From: Niabella sp.
Lineage (GTDB): Bacteria; Bacteroidota; Bacteroidia; Chitinophagales; Chitinophagaceae
Reading direction: 5' to 3'
NCBI GenBank assembly: GCA_017744795.1
Contig: JAGIAQ010000003.1
Location: forward strand, 33,335 to 97,334
Length of the DNA stretch: 64,000 nt
The notes under the pieces are model-generated. The model was not told the DNA's origin. It searched no databases and was given only the letters and a program-made list of their open reading frames with translations. The position numbers were made by a program, and so were the translations under genes. Shown here piece after piece: positions 6,510 to 16,912 of the stretch (position 1 is its first letter; each line of letters opens with the position of its first letter).

Positions 6510-7868
6510 ATGAAAAAATGTCTTGCCACCTTGTCGTTCCTTGTCTTCGCAGGCGCCATCGCCCATACTCAGGCGATCATTCATAGAGACCCTTCTATTG
6601 AAAAAATGGTGATGGGGGTTACAGCTGATTCTTTAAAAAGCTATGTCCATTCATTGGTCGGATTTAAAACCCGGCATACGCTAAGCACTCAAAGCAGTCC
6701 TAAAGAAGGCATCGGAGCCGCGCAACGATGGGTGCTTGGTAAATTTCAACAGTTTTCCAAAAATGCCGGAGGGCGCTTATCCGCTTACCTGGATACGATC
6801 ACTTACCAGCCAGACGGCAAAAGAGTAAACAAGCCGTTTATCCTGGGCAACGTTGTAGCCATATTAAAAGGAACTGCTGCGGAAGACAAACGCATTTTTA
6901 TGATGACCGCTCATTTAGACAGCCGGCGCACGGATGTGATGGACGCTACGGGAGTAGCACCAGGAGCTAACGATGATGGAAGCGGGGTAGCGGCGATTAT
7001 AGAATGTGTGCGGTTGATGAGCCGTGAGGCCTTCCCCGCCACAATTGTTTTTGTAATTACCTCTGGTGAAGAGCAAGGCCTGCTGGGCGCAGCATTTATG
7101 GCTGGTAAAGTAGCGGAGCAAAACTGGCCGTTGGAAGCTTTGCTGAACAACGACATTATTGGCAGCAATAACAGCAATGAAACGAATATCGCCGGCAATA
7201 CCGAAGTGCGGGTGTTCAGCCAAGGTATTCCGGCAAAACTTTCACCGGAGGAAGCTAAGGAGATCAGATCCTTTGGATTAGAAAACGACGGCAATCCGCG
7301 GCAGCTGGCACGCTATTTTAAAGAAGTGGGCGAACGATATGTTGACAACATGACCGTAAAATTGATTTACCGGAATGACCGGTTCTTGAGGGGGGGCGAT
7401 CATAGTCCTTTCGTAGAAAAAGGATTCGCCGCGGTGCGTATTACTGAAATGAATGAGAACTTCGAACACCAGCATCAGGATATACGCACGGAAAATGGCA
7501 AGAGCTATGGCGATCTGCCAGAATTTATGGACTTTGAATACCTTAAAAAAAATGCCGCACTGAACCTGGTCACGCTGGCCAATCTTGCCAAAGCACCGGC
7601 AAAACCACAACAGGTACATTATATAATGAAAGGGCTGGAAAATTCCACAACGATCGAATGGAATGATCCGGGAACCGGCAACTATGCCGGATTTTATTTG
7701 CTGCTGCGCGAAACCAGCAGCCCCGTATGGCAAAAGAAATTTTTTACAAAAAACAAATCAATTACGGTTCCCTATTCAAAAGACAATTATTTTTTTGGAG
7801 TGCAGGCTGTTAATGCTGAGGGCAATGAAAGTCTGCCTGTTATTGTGAAGCAATCTGCAAAAAAATAA
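6510..7868 (+). CDS. Secreted M28-family metallopeptidase
   Basis: A 452-residue protein with signal peptide MKKCLATLSFLVFAGAIAHTQA. Its zinc aminopeptidase domain has the M28 ligand order: TAHLDS (His, Asp), GANDDGSG (bridging Asp), SGEEQGLLGA (catalytic Glu and ligand Glu), LNNDIIG (Asp) and GGDHSPF (His). From about residue 360 a fibronectin type III-like domain follows (WNDPGTGNYAGFYLLLRE ... GVQAVNAEGN). It probably removes N-terminal residues from peptides outside the cytoplasm. Substrate preference cannot be read. It is transcribed alone from its own promoter. Confidence 0.9.
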   Translation: MKKCLATLSFLVFAGAIAHTQAIIHRDPSIEKMVMGVTADSLKSYVHSLVGFKTRHTLSTQSSPKEGIGAAQRWVLGKFQQFSKNAGGRLSAYLDTITYQPDGKRVNKPFILGNVVAILKGTAAEDKRIFMMTAHLDSRRTDVMDATGVAPGANDDGSGVAAIIECVRLMSREAFPATIVFVITSGEEQGLLGAAFMAGKVAEQNWPLEALLNNDIIGSNNSNETNIAGNTEVRVFSQGIPAKLSPEEAKEIRSFGLENDGNPRQLARYFKEVGERYVDNMTVKLIYRNDRFLRGGDHSPFVEKGFAAVRITEMNENFEHQHQDIRTENGKSYGDLPEFMDFEYLKKNAALNLVTLANLAKAPAKPQQVHYIMKGLENSTTIEWNDPGTGNYAGFYLLLRETSSPVWQKKFFTKNKSITVPYSKDNYFFGVQAVNAEGNESLPVIVKQSAKK

Positions 7869-7997
7869 GCACCGAAAGCCCTTCCTAACAAACGTCTGCT
7901 TTGTATTATCTTTTTATTAAACGCGGGTTTAAGGCAGGTAGTTGCCTGAAATAATTTTTTGTTTCCTACCTTTACGCTGGCCAAATTTTAAACCGCA

Positions 7998-8147
7998 ATG
8001 TCGTTTCTTCCAAAAGCAAAGATGCTTACTACCTTCAAAACAAATCGCTTAAACACAGAAAAGCTCATTCTTTTAGCAATATATATTATTGTTGGATGCG
8101 GATTGGGTTTTTTGATCGGCTGTGCGATTGAATACATGATTTCCTGA
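7998..8147 (+). CDS. Small membrane protein, function unknown
   Basis: A 49-codon ORF (MSFLPKAKMLTTFKTNR...). A basic N-terminal half is followed by one hydrophobic helix (about residues 24-45: LILLAIYIIVGCGLGFLIGC), predicting an inner-membrane protein with its N-terminus inside. TACCTTTA upstream (one mismatch to TAnnTTTG, with a TTG about 22 nt before it) could be its promoter. It converges on gluconokinase with 9 nt between stops. I do not recognise a family; the hydrophobic pattern and placement argue for a real gene. Confidence 0.5.
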   Translation: MSFLPKAKMLTTFKTNRLNTEKLILLAIYIIVGCGLGFLIGCAIEYMIS

Positions 8148-8156
8148 ATATTTCAT

Positions 8157-8669
8157 CTAAAAACTCCGAAGCGCAAGCTGGTCCTTCATCTCCTTTAACT
8201 CCTGTTCAGGCGAGGTAATTGGAACCGTAAAGCAATCCTGTTCGTTAGCTGCAGGCTCCTGCAAACTATCAAACTGACTTTTCAATAAATCAATGGGCAT
8301 AAAATGCTTTTTTCTCAACGCAAGAAATCCATGTATTTGTTCGAACGAACCTTTGAGATAAAAAAACAAAATTGCGTTTATCCCCCGGCGCAATACATCC
8401 CTGTAAATTTCCTTCAGCGCAGAGCAGGCAATAACTACTGTCGTATTTTGCGCGTTCAACTCAGATGCCCGGGCGGCAATGTTTTGCAGCCATCCCCATC
8501 GGTCTTCGTCCGTTAACGGAATGCCGGCGTGCATTTTTTCTATATTTGCTGATGGATGCAGATCGTCCCCATCAATAAAAATATAGCCCTCCTCTTCGGC
8601 CAACGCCTGCCCAATAGTGGATTTACCGCTACCTGAAACACCCATTACGATGATGGTTTTTCCTTGCAT
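8157..8669 (-). CDS. gntK: Gluconokinase
   Basis: A P-loop kinase of 170 residues. The Walker A motif is GVSGSGKS (10-17), followed by DGDDLHPSANIEKMHAGIPL and DEDRWGWL, all characteristic of GntK-type gluconokinases, which phosphorylate D-gluconate to 6-phosphogluconate in the cytoplasm. It is 57 nt downstream of the GH78 gene on the same strand and may share its transcript. It is unlikely to belong to the pectin route, which has its own ketodeoxygluconate kinase near 45 kb. Confidence 0.9.
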   Translation of the reverse strand: MQGKTIIVMGVSGSGKSTIGQALAEEEGYIFIDGDDLHPSANIEKMHAGIPLTDEDRWGWLQNIAARASELNAQNTTVVIACSALKEIYRDVLRRGINAILFFYLKGSFEQIHGFLALRKKHFMPIDLLKSQFDSLQEPAANEQDCFTVPITSPEQELKEMKDQLALRSF

Positions 8670-8726
8670 AGTCTGCTCAATATACGGTCAATTCTTCAGA
8701 AAAAATTACAGGCATTTATTCAAAAT

Positions 8727-11468
8727 CTATTTACGTAAGCTACTTGTAAATGTATAGTGGCCGGAACCCACTGCGCACTTTTTATAATGCCCCTCCACAT
8801 TCCCTTCGCTGCGTTTGCCGTTTATCAAAACAATCCCATCATCGGATGGCACCCATATTACCGCAGTCGTATTCACGGGAACCGATACTGTTAGTGTAAA
8901 CAACTGACCTTTCCATTGCCAGCTGCTGCTTATTTTTCCATAAGGTGTTTCATAATACCCATTTGCAAATTGAAGGGATTGGACCGGCTGTGGCTGGATC
9001 TTAAAAGTTTTGAAACCCGGTGCAGTACTGTTAATGCCCAGCAGGGAACGATAAAACCATTCAGTAACAGACCCAAACATCGGGTGATTCTGGGAATAGG
9101 TATTGTCCGAATACTTCCAGGTTTCCCAGACCGTGGTAGCGCCTTTTTCCACCATATAGCCCCAGCCGGGGAAGTCCTTCTGATTAGCAACAGTATAAGC
9201 CAGTTCATTTTTATCCATGTCGCGCAGCACATCAAATAACATTTTGGTACTGAAGATCCCGGTGGACACGTGATTGTTTTTTGTTGAAAAAGCATTTAGC
9301 AGTTGCTGCTCCGTCAGTTGTTTTTCTTTTCCATCGGGCAATCCGTACCACAATGCAAATAGCTGGGCCGATTCTGTATGATTATCAAATACACCCCCGC
9401 CTTTATAAAATCTCTTCAGGATCGCCGCCTTTATTTTTTCTTCCAGCGCAGCATAGCGGGCTGCATCTTCTTTCTTATTCAGCAACCCGGCAAATTCCTT
9501 CATCAGCTGCACATGATGATAATAAAACAGGGATGCCGTTAAGGCTTCAGGTTTTTCATCCAACGCTTCATGATCACTAATATCCTGGTAGTACAAATTA
9601 TCCTTTGCACTGTCCATTAAAAAATGGATCTGCCGGGTAAGCGAAGGATAATATTTTTCAATCACATGCTTATCACCATAAAATTCGTACAGCTTTTTTA
9701 TAAGATAGGGATAACCTAACTGCCAGCCCAGCGGCCCCGAACCATCCCCCGGGCCTTTATCATATAACCCAACAAAGGGCGCGGTTTCCGTGATCCCGCC
9801 CAGCGGTCGCTGATCATCAGCAAAATCCTGTACTGATTTCCGGTAGAAATTGTGCATATCGAAATTATAACTAAAAGACTCCAGCGTGCAAAACAGATCG
9901 CCGCCGTAACCAAATTTTTCGCGACCGGCGCAATCCGACTGAACACTGAACAGGTTGCTTTTAAACGTACGCAATACATTGTCCTGGATCTTATTCAATA
10001 GCGGGTTCGAACAGGTAAATTGCCCCGCAACCGGAACATCGGCATTCATCTGCAGCCCTTCAATATCAGCAGTTGTGGGCGTACCGGGCCATCCGGTTAT
10101 TTCCACATAACGGAACACATGAAAGGTAAACCGGGGATGCCAGCTTTCAATGCCCTTGCCTCCTGCAATAAAATGATCTTCCTGGAAAGCGATTTCCGGA
10201 GCGCCCGGGCCTCCGTTGCCGTGTTTGATCTGCCCCGCTACAGCAGTCATCCCATTTACGGTTCCGTCTTTATTAATGTCCTCTCCATAACGAAGCGTTA
10301 TCCGTGTTCCTTTGGGCGCCTTTAAATGTATTTGCGCAACGCCGGCAAAATTCTCCCCCATGTCGGCTACATATTTACCGCTTCCAACGGTTCTTACTAC
10401 AATGGGTTTGATGATGCGCCGCACGCGTATGGGAGGCTGCAGATCCGCTTCCAGACTACCTTTCGGCCCTGCCACCACTGTTGCACTATTTCCGGCGCCC
10501 CGCCCAATTGGTCCCTCCATCCAGGTTTCCGGTACCCGGCTATTGTCAAAAGTTTCACCCAGGTAAACATTATTCTGAACCACCGGGCCTGCTGTCCATT
10601 TCCAGGTAGCATCTGTTACAATCGTTTCGGTACTGCCATCGGTATAGGTGATCCGGTATTGCGCTTTTATTGCAGGGCGGCCGGTAGCCAACACATCCCG
10701 GAGATTGTATCTTCCCCAAAAACGCAGGGGCAGTGGGTTGTACCAACCATTCCCCAACAATAAGGTTCCGGTATTTCCACCCTGTTTTAATTGGGCGGTA
10801 ATATCATAGGTGCGGTATAAAACCCGCTTATCAAAATTGGTCCAGGCAGGCGCCAGCTGGTCTGTGCCTATTTTTTCACCATTCAGATAGGCTTCAAAAT
10901 AACCGGCGCCTGCGATGTATAGACGTGCAGAACGGATTGCTTTTTTGATAAGAAGCTGTTTTTTGAATACCGGCATCGGGTCCTCCTTATAAAAATCGGC
11001 ATCGCGCTCCGGAACCGGCTTCCCGTCGCTGATCCATTGTGCCTTCCAATCCAGCGGATCAAGCATTGCGGTCTCAAACCAGGAGCTCCGGCTCCAGGCT
11101 GAAGCATTTCCTTTTTCGTCGTATACCCGAACCTTCCAGTAGTATCTTGTAAAAGATTGCAGTTGTTGCCCCCGGTAGGTTATTCCAGCACTGCTGTCGC
11201 TTTGCACCTTGCCGGTGCTCCACATCGTTCCCTGCCCTTTTTCGGCAGTCCCGGGGCGGTCGCTCACTACAATTTCATAGGCCGACTGTCTTTTGTTTTT
11301 GCCTTCCGACAGTAGTTGCCAACCCAACCGCGGCCGGGCAATATCAATGCCCATGGGAGTTTCCGCATATGTGCAGCTAAGTTTTGTTACTTTAATTTCC
11401 TGTGCGTGCAGCAATGAAAAACAGCACAGCAAAACAATCGCAAAGAAAAAACGCATCCTTATTTTCAT
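8727..11468 (-). CDS. Secreted alpha-L-rhamnosidase, GH78
   Basis: 913 residues with signal peptide MKIRMRFFFAIVLLCCFSLLHA. The N-terminal beta-sandwich region contains RPRLGWQLLSEGKNKRQSAYEI, then a jelly-roll (ARLYIAGAGYFEAYLNGEKIG; FDKRVLYRTYDIT), both standard in Bacteroidota GH78. The (alpha/alpha)6 catalytic domain begins near residue 480 and carries SDCAGREKFGYGGDLF, equivalent to the family's conserved acid-containing loop. A C-terminal beta domain ends the protein. It should release terminal alpha-L-rhamnose from pectin side chains or glycosides in the periplasm. It stands apart from the main pectin cluster. Confidence 0.9.
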   Translation of the reverse strand: MKIRMRFFFAIVLLCCFSLLHAQEIKVTKLSCTYAETPMGIDIARPRLGWQLLSEGKNKRQSAYEIVVSDRPGTAEKGQGTMWSTGKVQSDSSAGITYRGQQLQSFTRYYWKVRVYDEKGNASAWSRSSWFETAMLDPLDWKAQWISDGKPVPERDADFYKEDPMPVFKKQLLIKKAIRSARLYIAGAGYFEAYLNGEKIGTDQLAPAWTNFDKRVLYRTYDITAQLKQGGNTGTLLLGNGWYNPLPLRFWGRYNLRDVLATGRPAIKAQYRITYTDGSTETIVTDATWKWTAGPVVQNNVYLGETFDNSRVPETWMEGPIGRGAGNSATVVAGPKGSLEADLQPPIRVRRIIKPIVVRTVGSGKYVADMGENFAGVAQIHLKAPKGTRITLRYGEDINKDGTVNGMTAVAGQIKHGNGGPGAPEIAFQEDHFIAGGKGIESWHPRFTFHVFRYVEITGWPGTPTTADIEGLQMNADVPVAGQFTCSNPLLNKIQDNVLRTFKSNLFSVQSDCAGREKFGYGGDLFCTLESFSYNFDMHNFYRKSVQDFADDQRPLGGITETAPFVGLYDKGPGDGSGPLGWQLGYPYLIKKLYEFYGDKHVIEKYYPSLTRQIHFLMDSAKDNLYYQDISDHEALDEKPEALTASLFYYHHVQLMKEFAGLLNKKEDAARYAALEEKIKAAILKRFYKGGGVFDNHTESAQLFALWYGLPDGKEKQLTEQQLLNAFSTKNNHVSTGIFSTKMLFDVLRDMDKNELAYTVANQKDFPGWGYMVEKGATTVWETWKYSDNTYSQNHPMFGSVTEWFYRSLLGINSTAPGFKTFKIQPQPVQSLQFANGYYETPYGKISSSWQWKGQLFTLTVSVPVNTTAVIWVPSDDGIVLINGKRSEGNVEGHYKKCAVGSGHYTFTSSLRK

Positions 11469-11479
11469 TGATTTAAATA

Positions 11480-11974
11480 CTAAATAATAATGGCTGAACG
11501 GTATTGCCGCACCCCCTCCAGGTAGCTTTCAAAATAAACAGGTATGTTATCATCCTTTCCGTTTTCAAGGCGTTGCCGCACTTGTTTAAAAGCGAGTATG
11601 GCCGTTTCAAATCTGGGCTGACCGGTTACTAAAAGCGGCTGACCCAGCTTTTGATACCAATAATACGTTCCCCCAACGCTTTTCCTGGCCACCTCAAAAA
11701 TATAGGCGCCGGCCCCTTCAATGATCTTCCGCTGCTGTTCCGGGCTCATTTCAGTATAAAACCCGCTGGCATCTTCAAGCAATTGTTCCAGTGCTGTAAG
11801 ACTTTCTACTGAAAAATCGAGGCCCTCATACTGAATACCATATTTTTTCAAAAACTCCTGCGCTGTTACCCGCATTTCCTGCTCAAGGCTGGTGTCCTGC
11901 CAGGCCCCGGAGTCTCTTTCAGCAGCTCTTTTATTGCCGTTATTCGTCCCATTCAAAAAATCAAAAAAACTCAT
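11480..11974 (-). CDS. Uncharacterised cytoplasmic protein
   Basis: 164 residues from the ATG at 11974 (MSFFDFLNGTNNG). The frame is open to 12082, but the extra residues look non-conserved. No signal peptide or membrane segment is seen. It is mostly charged and helical, with TAQEFLKKYGIQYEGLDFSV, an EMSPEQQRKIIEGAGAYIFE stretch and GGTYYWYQKLGQPLLV. I recognise no catalytic motif. Its stop is 11 nt before the rhamnosidase start, so the two may be co-transcribed, though a functional link is not evident. Confidence 0.7.
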   Translation of the reverse strand: MSFFDFLNGTNNGNKRAAERDSGAWQDTSLEQEMRVTAQEFLKKYGIQYEGLDFSVESLTALEQLLEDASGFYTEMSPEQQRKIIEGAGAYIFEVARKSVGGTYYWYQKLGQPLLVTGQPRFETAILAFKQVRQRLENGKDDNIPVYFESYLEGVRQYRSAIII

Positions 11975-12346
11975 AGGTAGAAATTTATTCCGGTGGTTCA
12001 AATCAGTTAAAGACAAATAATCCGTTGAGAATTTAGCAAAAACAACCCATTTCTCTATCGAATTTGCATTAAAAATAGCCAATAAATGTCAAAACCAGCC
12101 GTCAAAATTTGCATTTATTCGATAATTTTCAACACCTGTCCACCGATTAACGGCATCTTAAAAGAACCTGATCAGGCATTAAAAACCATTAACAAAATAG
12201 CTATTATTTTTGATTTTTTTTAATTTTTCACTCCTTTACAGGCAGAGATGTCTAAATTAACATATTTTTTATTAATTTACATGGCTCGATTGCCCACTCT
12301 ATATTGAAAAGCCAAACTTATTTATTAAAACCGTTGTTTAAAAAAC
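11975..12346. other. AT-rich divergent intergenic region upstream of gltB
   Basis: No gene is seen. TATTTTTG at 12205-12212 on the plus strand matches the -7 consensus and could be the gltB promoter with a leader of about 130 nt, but no -33 TTTG is present at the right distance. No long inverted repeat was noticed. Confidence 0.4.
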
Positions 12347-15300
12347 ATGACAGAAAGAAAAGGATTATACGACCCTTCGTTTGAACGTGATGCGTGCGGC
12401 ATTGGTTTTGTTGCCAATATTAAAGGTAACAAAAACCATCAAACTATTTCCGACGCACTCACTGTTTTAGAAAACATGGATCACAGGGGCGCCTGCGGCT
12501 ACGAACCCAATACGGGCGATGGTGCGGGTATTATGATTCAGATACCCCACGAGCTTTTTTATGATGAGTGTTTACAGCTGGGCATTACCCTGCCTGCAAT
12601 TGAAGAATATGCTGTGGGCATGATCTTCTTCCCTAAAGACATAAAAAAACGGGAAGAATGCCGCGATATCTTCACCCGCGCAGCAGAAAAAATGGGCATG
12701 AAAGTGATCCGCTGGCGGAACGTTCCGGTAAACCCTGATGGGATCGGCTCTTCGGCCCTGGCGGTAGAACCGGATATTGAACAGGTTTTTCTTCAGCGCC
12801 CCGATAAAATAAAAACAGCAGAGGAATTTGAACGCAAGCTTTTTGTATTGCGTAAGTACGCCACTCATATGACCACCAATACGGTTAAAAAAGACCCGAT
12901 TGGTTTTTATATAAATTCCCTTTCCTGCCGTACCCTTATATATAAAGGACAATTAACCAGTTTACAGGTGCGCCCTTATTATAAAGACCTTACCGATAAC
13001 AGAACGGTAAGTGCTTTTGGGTTGGTGCATTCCCGTTTTGCCACCAACACCTTCCCTTCCTGGAGACTGGCACAGCCGTTCCGTTTCATTGCGCATAACG
13101 GTGAGATCAATACCCTGCAGGGGAACCTGAACTGGCTGCGGGCCGGGGAACAGGGCTTTGAATCGCCTTTGTTCACACCGGAAGAGATGGATATGCTGGT
13201 TCCGATCGTGAGCAATGACCAGAGTGATTCAGCCTGTTTGGATAATATGATCGAATTGCTGGCGCTCACCGGCCGTTCCCTCCCTCATGTAATGATGATG
13301 CTGATTCCCGAAGCCTGGGATGGCAATGAAGATATGGATCCGGTTAAAAAGGCATTCTATGAGTTTCATGCCTGTTTGATGGAACCCTGGGACGGCCCGG
13401 CTTCCATTTCCTTTACGGACGGAAAGATCATTGGTGCCACACTGGATCGTAATGGCTTACGGCCTTCGCGCTACTGCGTTACCAATGACGGGCGCGTGAT
13501 CATGGCCTCAGAAACCGGTGCACTGCCGGTTGACCAAAGCATCGTTATTGAAAAAGGACGCCTGCAGCCCGGGAAAATGTTTGTGGTGGATATGGAGCAG
13601 GGACGGATCATTAGCGATGAGGAACTGAAAAGAGATATCTGCTCACAAAAACCTTACGGCGAATGGCTGAATAAGTATAAGATCCGCCTGAATGAATTAC
13701 CCGTACCGCGGGTAATGTTCACGGACCTGAGCGAAGATCAGATCTTCCGCTATCAGAAAGCGTTCGGTTATACTTCTGAAGACGTAGAGAATATCATTGC
13801 ACCGATGGCACTGCATGGGAAAGAACCCATTGGCGCCATGGGCGTTGATACCCCGCTGGCTGTTTTAAGCGATCAGCCGCAGCACGTCAGCTCTTATTTC
13901 AAACAATTATTTGCGCAGGTAACCAACCCGCCCATCGACCCTATCCGGGAGCGAATGGTAATGTCGCTGGCAACCTTTGTGGGCAATAACGGCAGCCTGC
14001 TGATCGAGGATGAAATGGACTGTCATGTGGTGGCGTTGAAGCAACCTGTACTGAACAATTTTGAACTGGAAACCCTCAGAAGCATTGATACCGGTACCTT
14101 CCAGGCCAAAACCCTGCAATGTTATTTCAGGGCCGACGGCCAACCCGGTTCTATGGAGAAGGGACTGGATCGCATCTGCGCTTATGCAGAAGATGCGGTA
14201 AATGACGGTTTTGAGGTATTGGTATTACAGGACCGCGCTATCGACAGTCAGCATGCCCCCATCCCTTCCCTGTTAGCAATAGCAGCGGTGCATCACCATT
14301 TAATAAGAAAAGGGCTGCGCGGAAAAGTAGGACTGGTAGTAGAAGCCGGCGATGTTTGGGAAGTGCATCACTTTGCCTGTTTGTTAGGCTTTGGGGCTAC
14401 GGCCATTAATCCTTACATGGCCTTTGCAACCATCCGCAACCTTAAGGAAACCGGGAAAATAAAAGGTGATGCTCCTTTGGAAACATTATATAAGAACTAC
14501 ATCAAAGCCGTTAGTGACGGTTTATTAAAAGTATTTTCAAAAATGGGGATCTCTACCCTGCAATCCTACCAGGGAGCGCAGATCTTCGAGATCATCGGCA
14601 TCAACCGGGCAGTCGTATCCAAATACTTTGCAGGCGCTACTTCCCGTATTGAAGGGCTGGGGCTGGATGAACTGGCCCGTGAAGCGCTGGCAAAACACAG
14701 TTTTGGTTTCAGCCAAATGCCCATCCCCGTAGACCAGTTGCCTACCGGAGGTTTCTACCAGTGGAAGCGCAAGGGAGAGACGCACCTCTTCAACCCGCAA
14801 ACGATCCATTTGCTGCAGTACTCCACAAAGATGAACGATTACAACATCTTTAAAAAGTACACTAAACTGGTAAACGATCAAACCACTAAAGCAATAACCT
14901 TACGGGGACTGCTGGACTTTAAGCGCAGCAGAAAGCCCATCTCTATTGATGAGGTAGAGCCCGCAGAAAAAATTTATAAGCGCTTTGCCACCGGGGCAAT
15001 GAGCTTTGGTTCCATCAGCTGGGAAGCGCATACCACACTGGCTATTGCCATGAACCGTTTGGGCGGCAAAAGCAATACCGGTGAAGGCGGAGAAGATGAA
15101 GCACGTTATACCCGCCTGGAAAATGGCGACAGTATGCGCAGCGCCATCAAACAGGTAGCCAGTGCACGTTTTGGCGTTACCAGCCTTTACCTGACGGAGG
15201 CTGATGAGTTACAAATTAAAATGGCACAGGGTGCAAAACCCGGCGAAGGCGGACAGCTGCCCGGCGATAAGGTAGACGACTGGATCGGAAAAACCCGTCA

Positions 15301-16864
15301 CGCCACTCCTGGTGTGGGATTGATCTCTCCGCCGCCGCACCATGATATTTATTCTATTGAAGATTTGGCGCAGTTAATATTCGATCTTAAAAATGCCAAC
15401 CGCCATGCACGCATCAACGTTAAACTGGTGAGTAAAGCTGGTGTGGGTACCATTGCGGCGGGCGTTACCAAGGCCAAGGCTGATGTGGTGCTGATTGCAG
15501 GGCATGACGGCGGTACCGGCGCTTCGCCTATTAGTTCCATCCGCCATGCAGGGCTTCCCTGGGAATTAGGCGTGGCCGAAGCGCAGCAAACCCTGGTGAA
15601 AAATAAATTGCGCAGCCGCGTGGTGTTGCAAACCGACGGGCAAATGCGCACCGGGCGCGATATTGTTATTGCCGCGATGCTGGGAGCAGAAGAATGGGGT
15701 GTGGCAACGGCAGCATTAATCGTTGAAGGCTGTATTATGATGCGTAAGTGTCATTTAAACACCTGCCCTGTTGGTGTGGCCACCCAGGATCCGGAACTAA
15801 GAAAAAGATTCACCGGTAACCCGGACCACGTGGTAAACTTCTTCAAATTCTTAACAGAAGATATGCGGGAAGTGATGGCTGAGCTGGGCTATAGAACCGT
15901 TGAGGAAATGATCGGTCAGTCGGGCGATTTAAAAATAAGAGAGGGCATCGATCACTGGAAATACAAAAACCTGGATCTGTCGCCGCTCCTGTATCGCGAA
16001 AAAGAAGAAGAAAATGTTGGCTTGTACCACACCGAAGAACAGGATCATGGATTAAAATCCGTTCTGGACTGGAAATTCCTGGAAGCAGCTAAACCTGCCA
16101 TCGAAAAAGGGGAAGCTATAAAAGCATCCTTCGATATCGTAAATACAGATCGCGCAGCGGGAACCATTCTTTCGCACGAGATCACCAAAAAATACCGCTC
16201 GGAAGGATTGCCGGAAGATACCGTGCACATCAAATTAAAAGGCACGGCCGGACAAAGCTTCGCGGCCTTTTGCAATAAGGGCATTACACTGGAACTGGAA
16301 GGCGATGCCAATGATTATTTTGGTAAAGGGTTAAGTGGGGCCCGGTTGATCACCTATCCCGATAAAGCTGCCGGGTTTGTTGCAGAGGAAAACAGCATTA
16401 TTGGCAACGTGGCCTTTTACGGGGCTACCAGCGGCCAGGGATTTATCCGCGGAAAAGCCGGGGAACGTTTTGCGGTCCGCAACTCAGGCGCAACGGTAGT
16501 TACAGAAGGTGTAGGCGATCATGGCTGTGAGTATATGACGGGCGGACACGCTATCATTCTTGGTGACACAGGAAGAAATTTTGCCGCTGGTATGAGCGGG
16601 GGTATCGCCTATGTATATGATGCCAGCCAGAAATTTGAAGGCAACTGTAATAAGGAAATGGTGGAGCTGGATCCTGTGGTGGAGAATGATGATATCCTGT
16701 TCCTGCAGGAATTCATATCCAAACATTACCAGTATACCAATAGTCCGGTAGCCAAATTTATCCTTGACGACTTTGATAACCAGCTAAAGAATTTTGTAAA
16801 AGTGTTCCCCATCGAATACAAGAAAATTATGCTGGCCAAAGCCGCTGCAAAAGAATTGGCCTAA
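12347..16864 (+). CDS. gltB: Glutamate synthase, large subunit
   Basis: 1505 residues, full length. A short propeptide precedes the N-terminal nucleophile Cys17 (FERDACGIGFV) of the Ntn-type glutaminase domain. The central and FMN-binding synthase domains follow (SFGSISWEAH, GEGGEDEARY, KPGEGGQLPG, GHDGGTGASPISS). The 3Fe-4S cysteines are Cys1129, Cys1135 and Cys1140 (GCIMMRKCHLNTCPVG). The C-terminal GXGXG beta-helix domain ends near residue 1480. It makes two glutamates from glutamine and 2-oxoglutarate with GltD. gltD follows after 48 nt. Confidence 0.97.
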   Translation: MTERKGLYDPSFERDACGIGFVANIKGNKNHQTISDALTVLENMDHRGACGYEPNTGDGAGIMIQIPHELFYDECLQLGITLPAIEEYAVGMIFFPKDIKKREECRDIFTRAAEKMGMKVIRWRNVPVNPDGIGSSALAVEPDIEQVFLQRPDKIKTAEEFERKLFVLRKYATHMTTNTVKKDPIGFYINSLSCRTLIYKGQLTSLQVRPYYKDLTDNRTVSAFGLVHSRFATNTFPSWRLAQPFRFIAHNGEINTLQGNLNWLRAGEQGFESPLFTPEEMDMLVPIVSNDQSDSACLDNMIELLALTGRSLPHVMMMLIPEAWDGNEDMDPVKKAFYEFHACLMEPWDGPASISFTDGKIIGATLDRNGLRPSRYCVTNDGRVIMASETGALPVDQSIVIEKGRLQPGKMFVVDMEQGRIISDEELKRDICSQKPYGEWLNKYKIRLNELPVPRVMFTDLSEDQIFRYQKAFGYTSEDVENIIAPMALHGKEPIGAMGVDTPLAVLSDQPQHVSSYFKQLFAQVTNPPIDPIRERMVMSLATFVGNNGSLLIEDEMDCHVVALKQPVLNNFELETLRSIDTGTFQAKTLQCYFRADGQPGSMEKGLDRICAYAEDAVNDGFEVLVLQDRAIDSQHAPIPSLLAIAAVHHHLIRKGLRGKVGLVVEAGDVWEVHHFACLLGFGATAINPYMAFATIRNLKETGKIKGDAPLETLYKNYIKAVSDGLLKVFSKMGISTLQSYQGAQIFEIIGINRAVVSKYFAGATSRIEGLGLDELAREALAKHSFGFSQMPIPVDQLPTGGFYQWKRKGETHLFNPQTIHLLQYSTKMNDYNIFKKYTKLVNDQTTKAITLRGLLDFKRSRKPISIDEVEPAEKIYKRFATGAMSFGSISWEAHTTLAIAMNRLGGKSNTGEGGEDEARYTRLENGDSMRSAIKQVASARFGVTSLYLTEADELQIKMAQGAKPGEGGQLPGDKVDDWIGKTRHATPGVGLISPPPHHDIYSIEDLAQLIFDLKNANRHARINVKLVSKAGVGTIAAGVTKAKADVVLIAGHDGGTGASPISSIRHAGLPWELGVAEAQQTLVKNKLRSRVVLQTDGQMRTGRDIVIAAMLGAEEWGVATAALIVEGCIMMRKCHLNTCPVGVATQDPELRKRFTGNPDHVVNFFKFLTEDMREVMAELGYRTVEEMIGQSGDLKIREGIDHWKYKNLDLSPLLYREKEEENVGLYHTEEQDHGLKSVLDWKFLEAAKPAIEKGEAIKASFDIVNTDRAAGTILSHEITKKYRSEGLPEDTVHIKLKGTAGQSFAAFCNKGITLELEGDANDYFGKGLSGARLITYPDKAAGFVAEENSIIGNVAFYGATSGQGFIRGKAGERFAVRNSGATVVTEGVGDHGCEYMTGGHAIILGDTGRNFAAGMSGGIAYVYDASQKFEGNCNKEMVELDPVVENDDILFLQEFISKHYQYTNSPVAKFILDDFDNQLKNFVKVFPIEYKKIMLAKAAAKELA

Positions 16865-16912
16865 CAGCCGGGTAAAATCAGAAATTAAAAATAAGCAATC
16901 AGAAATTTCAAA

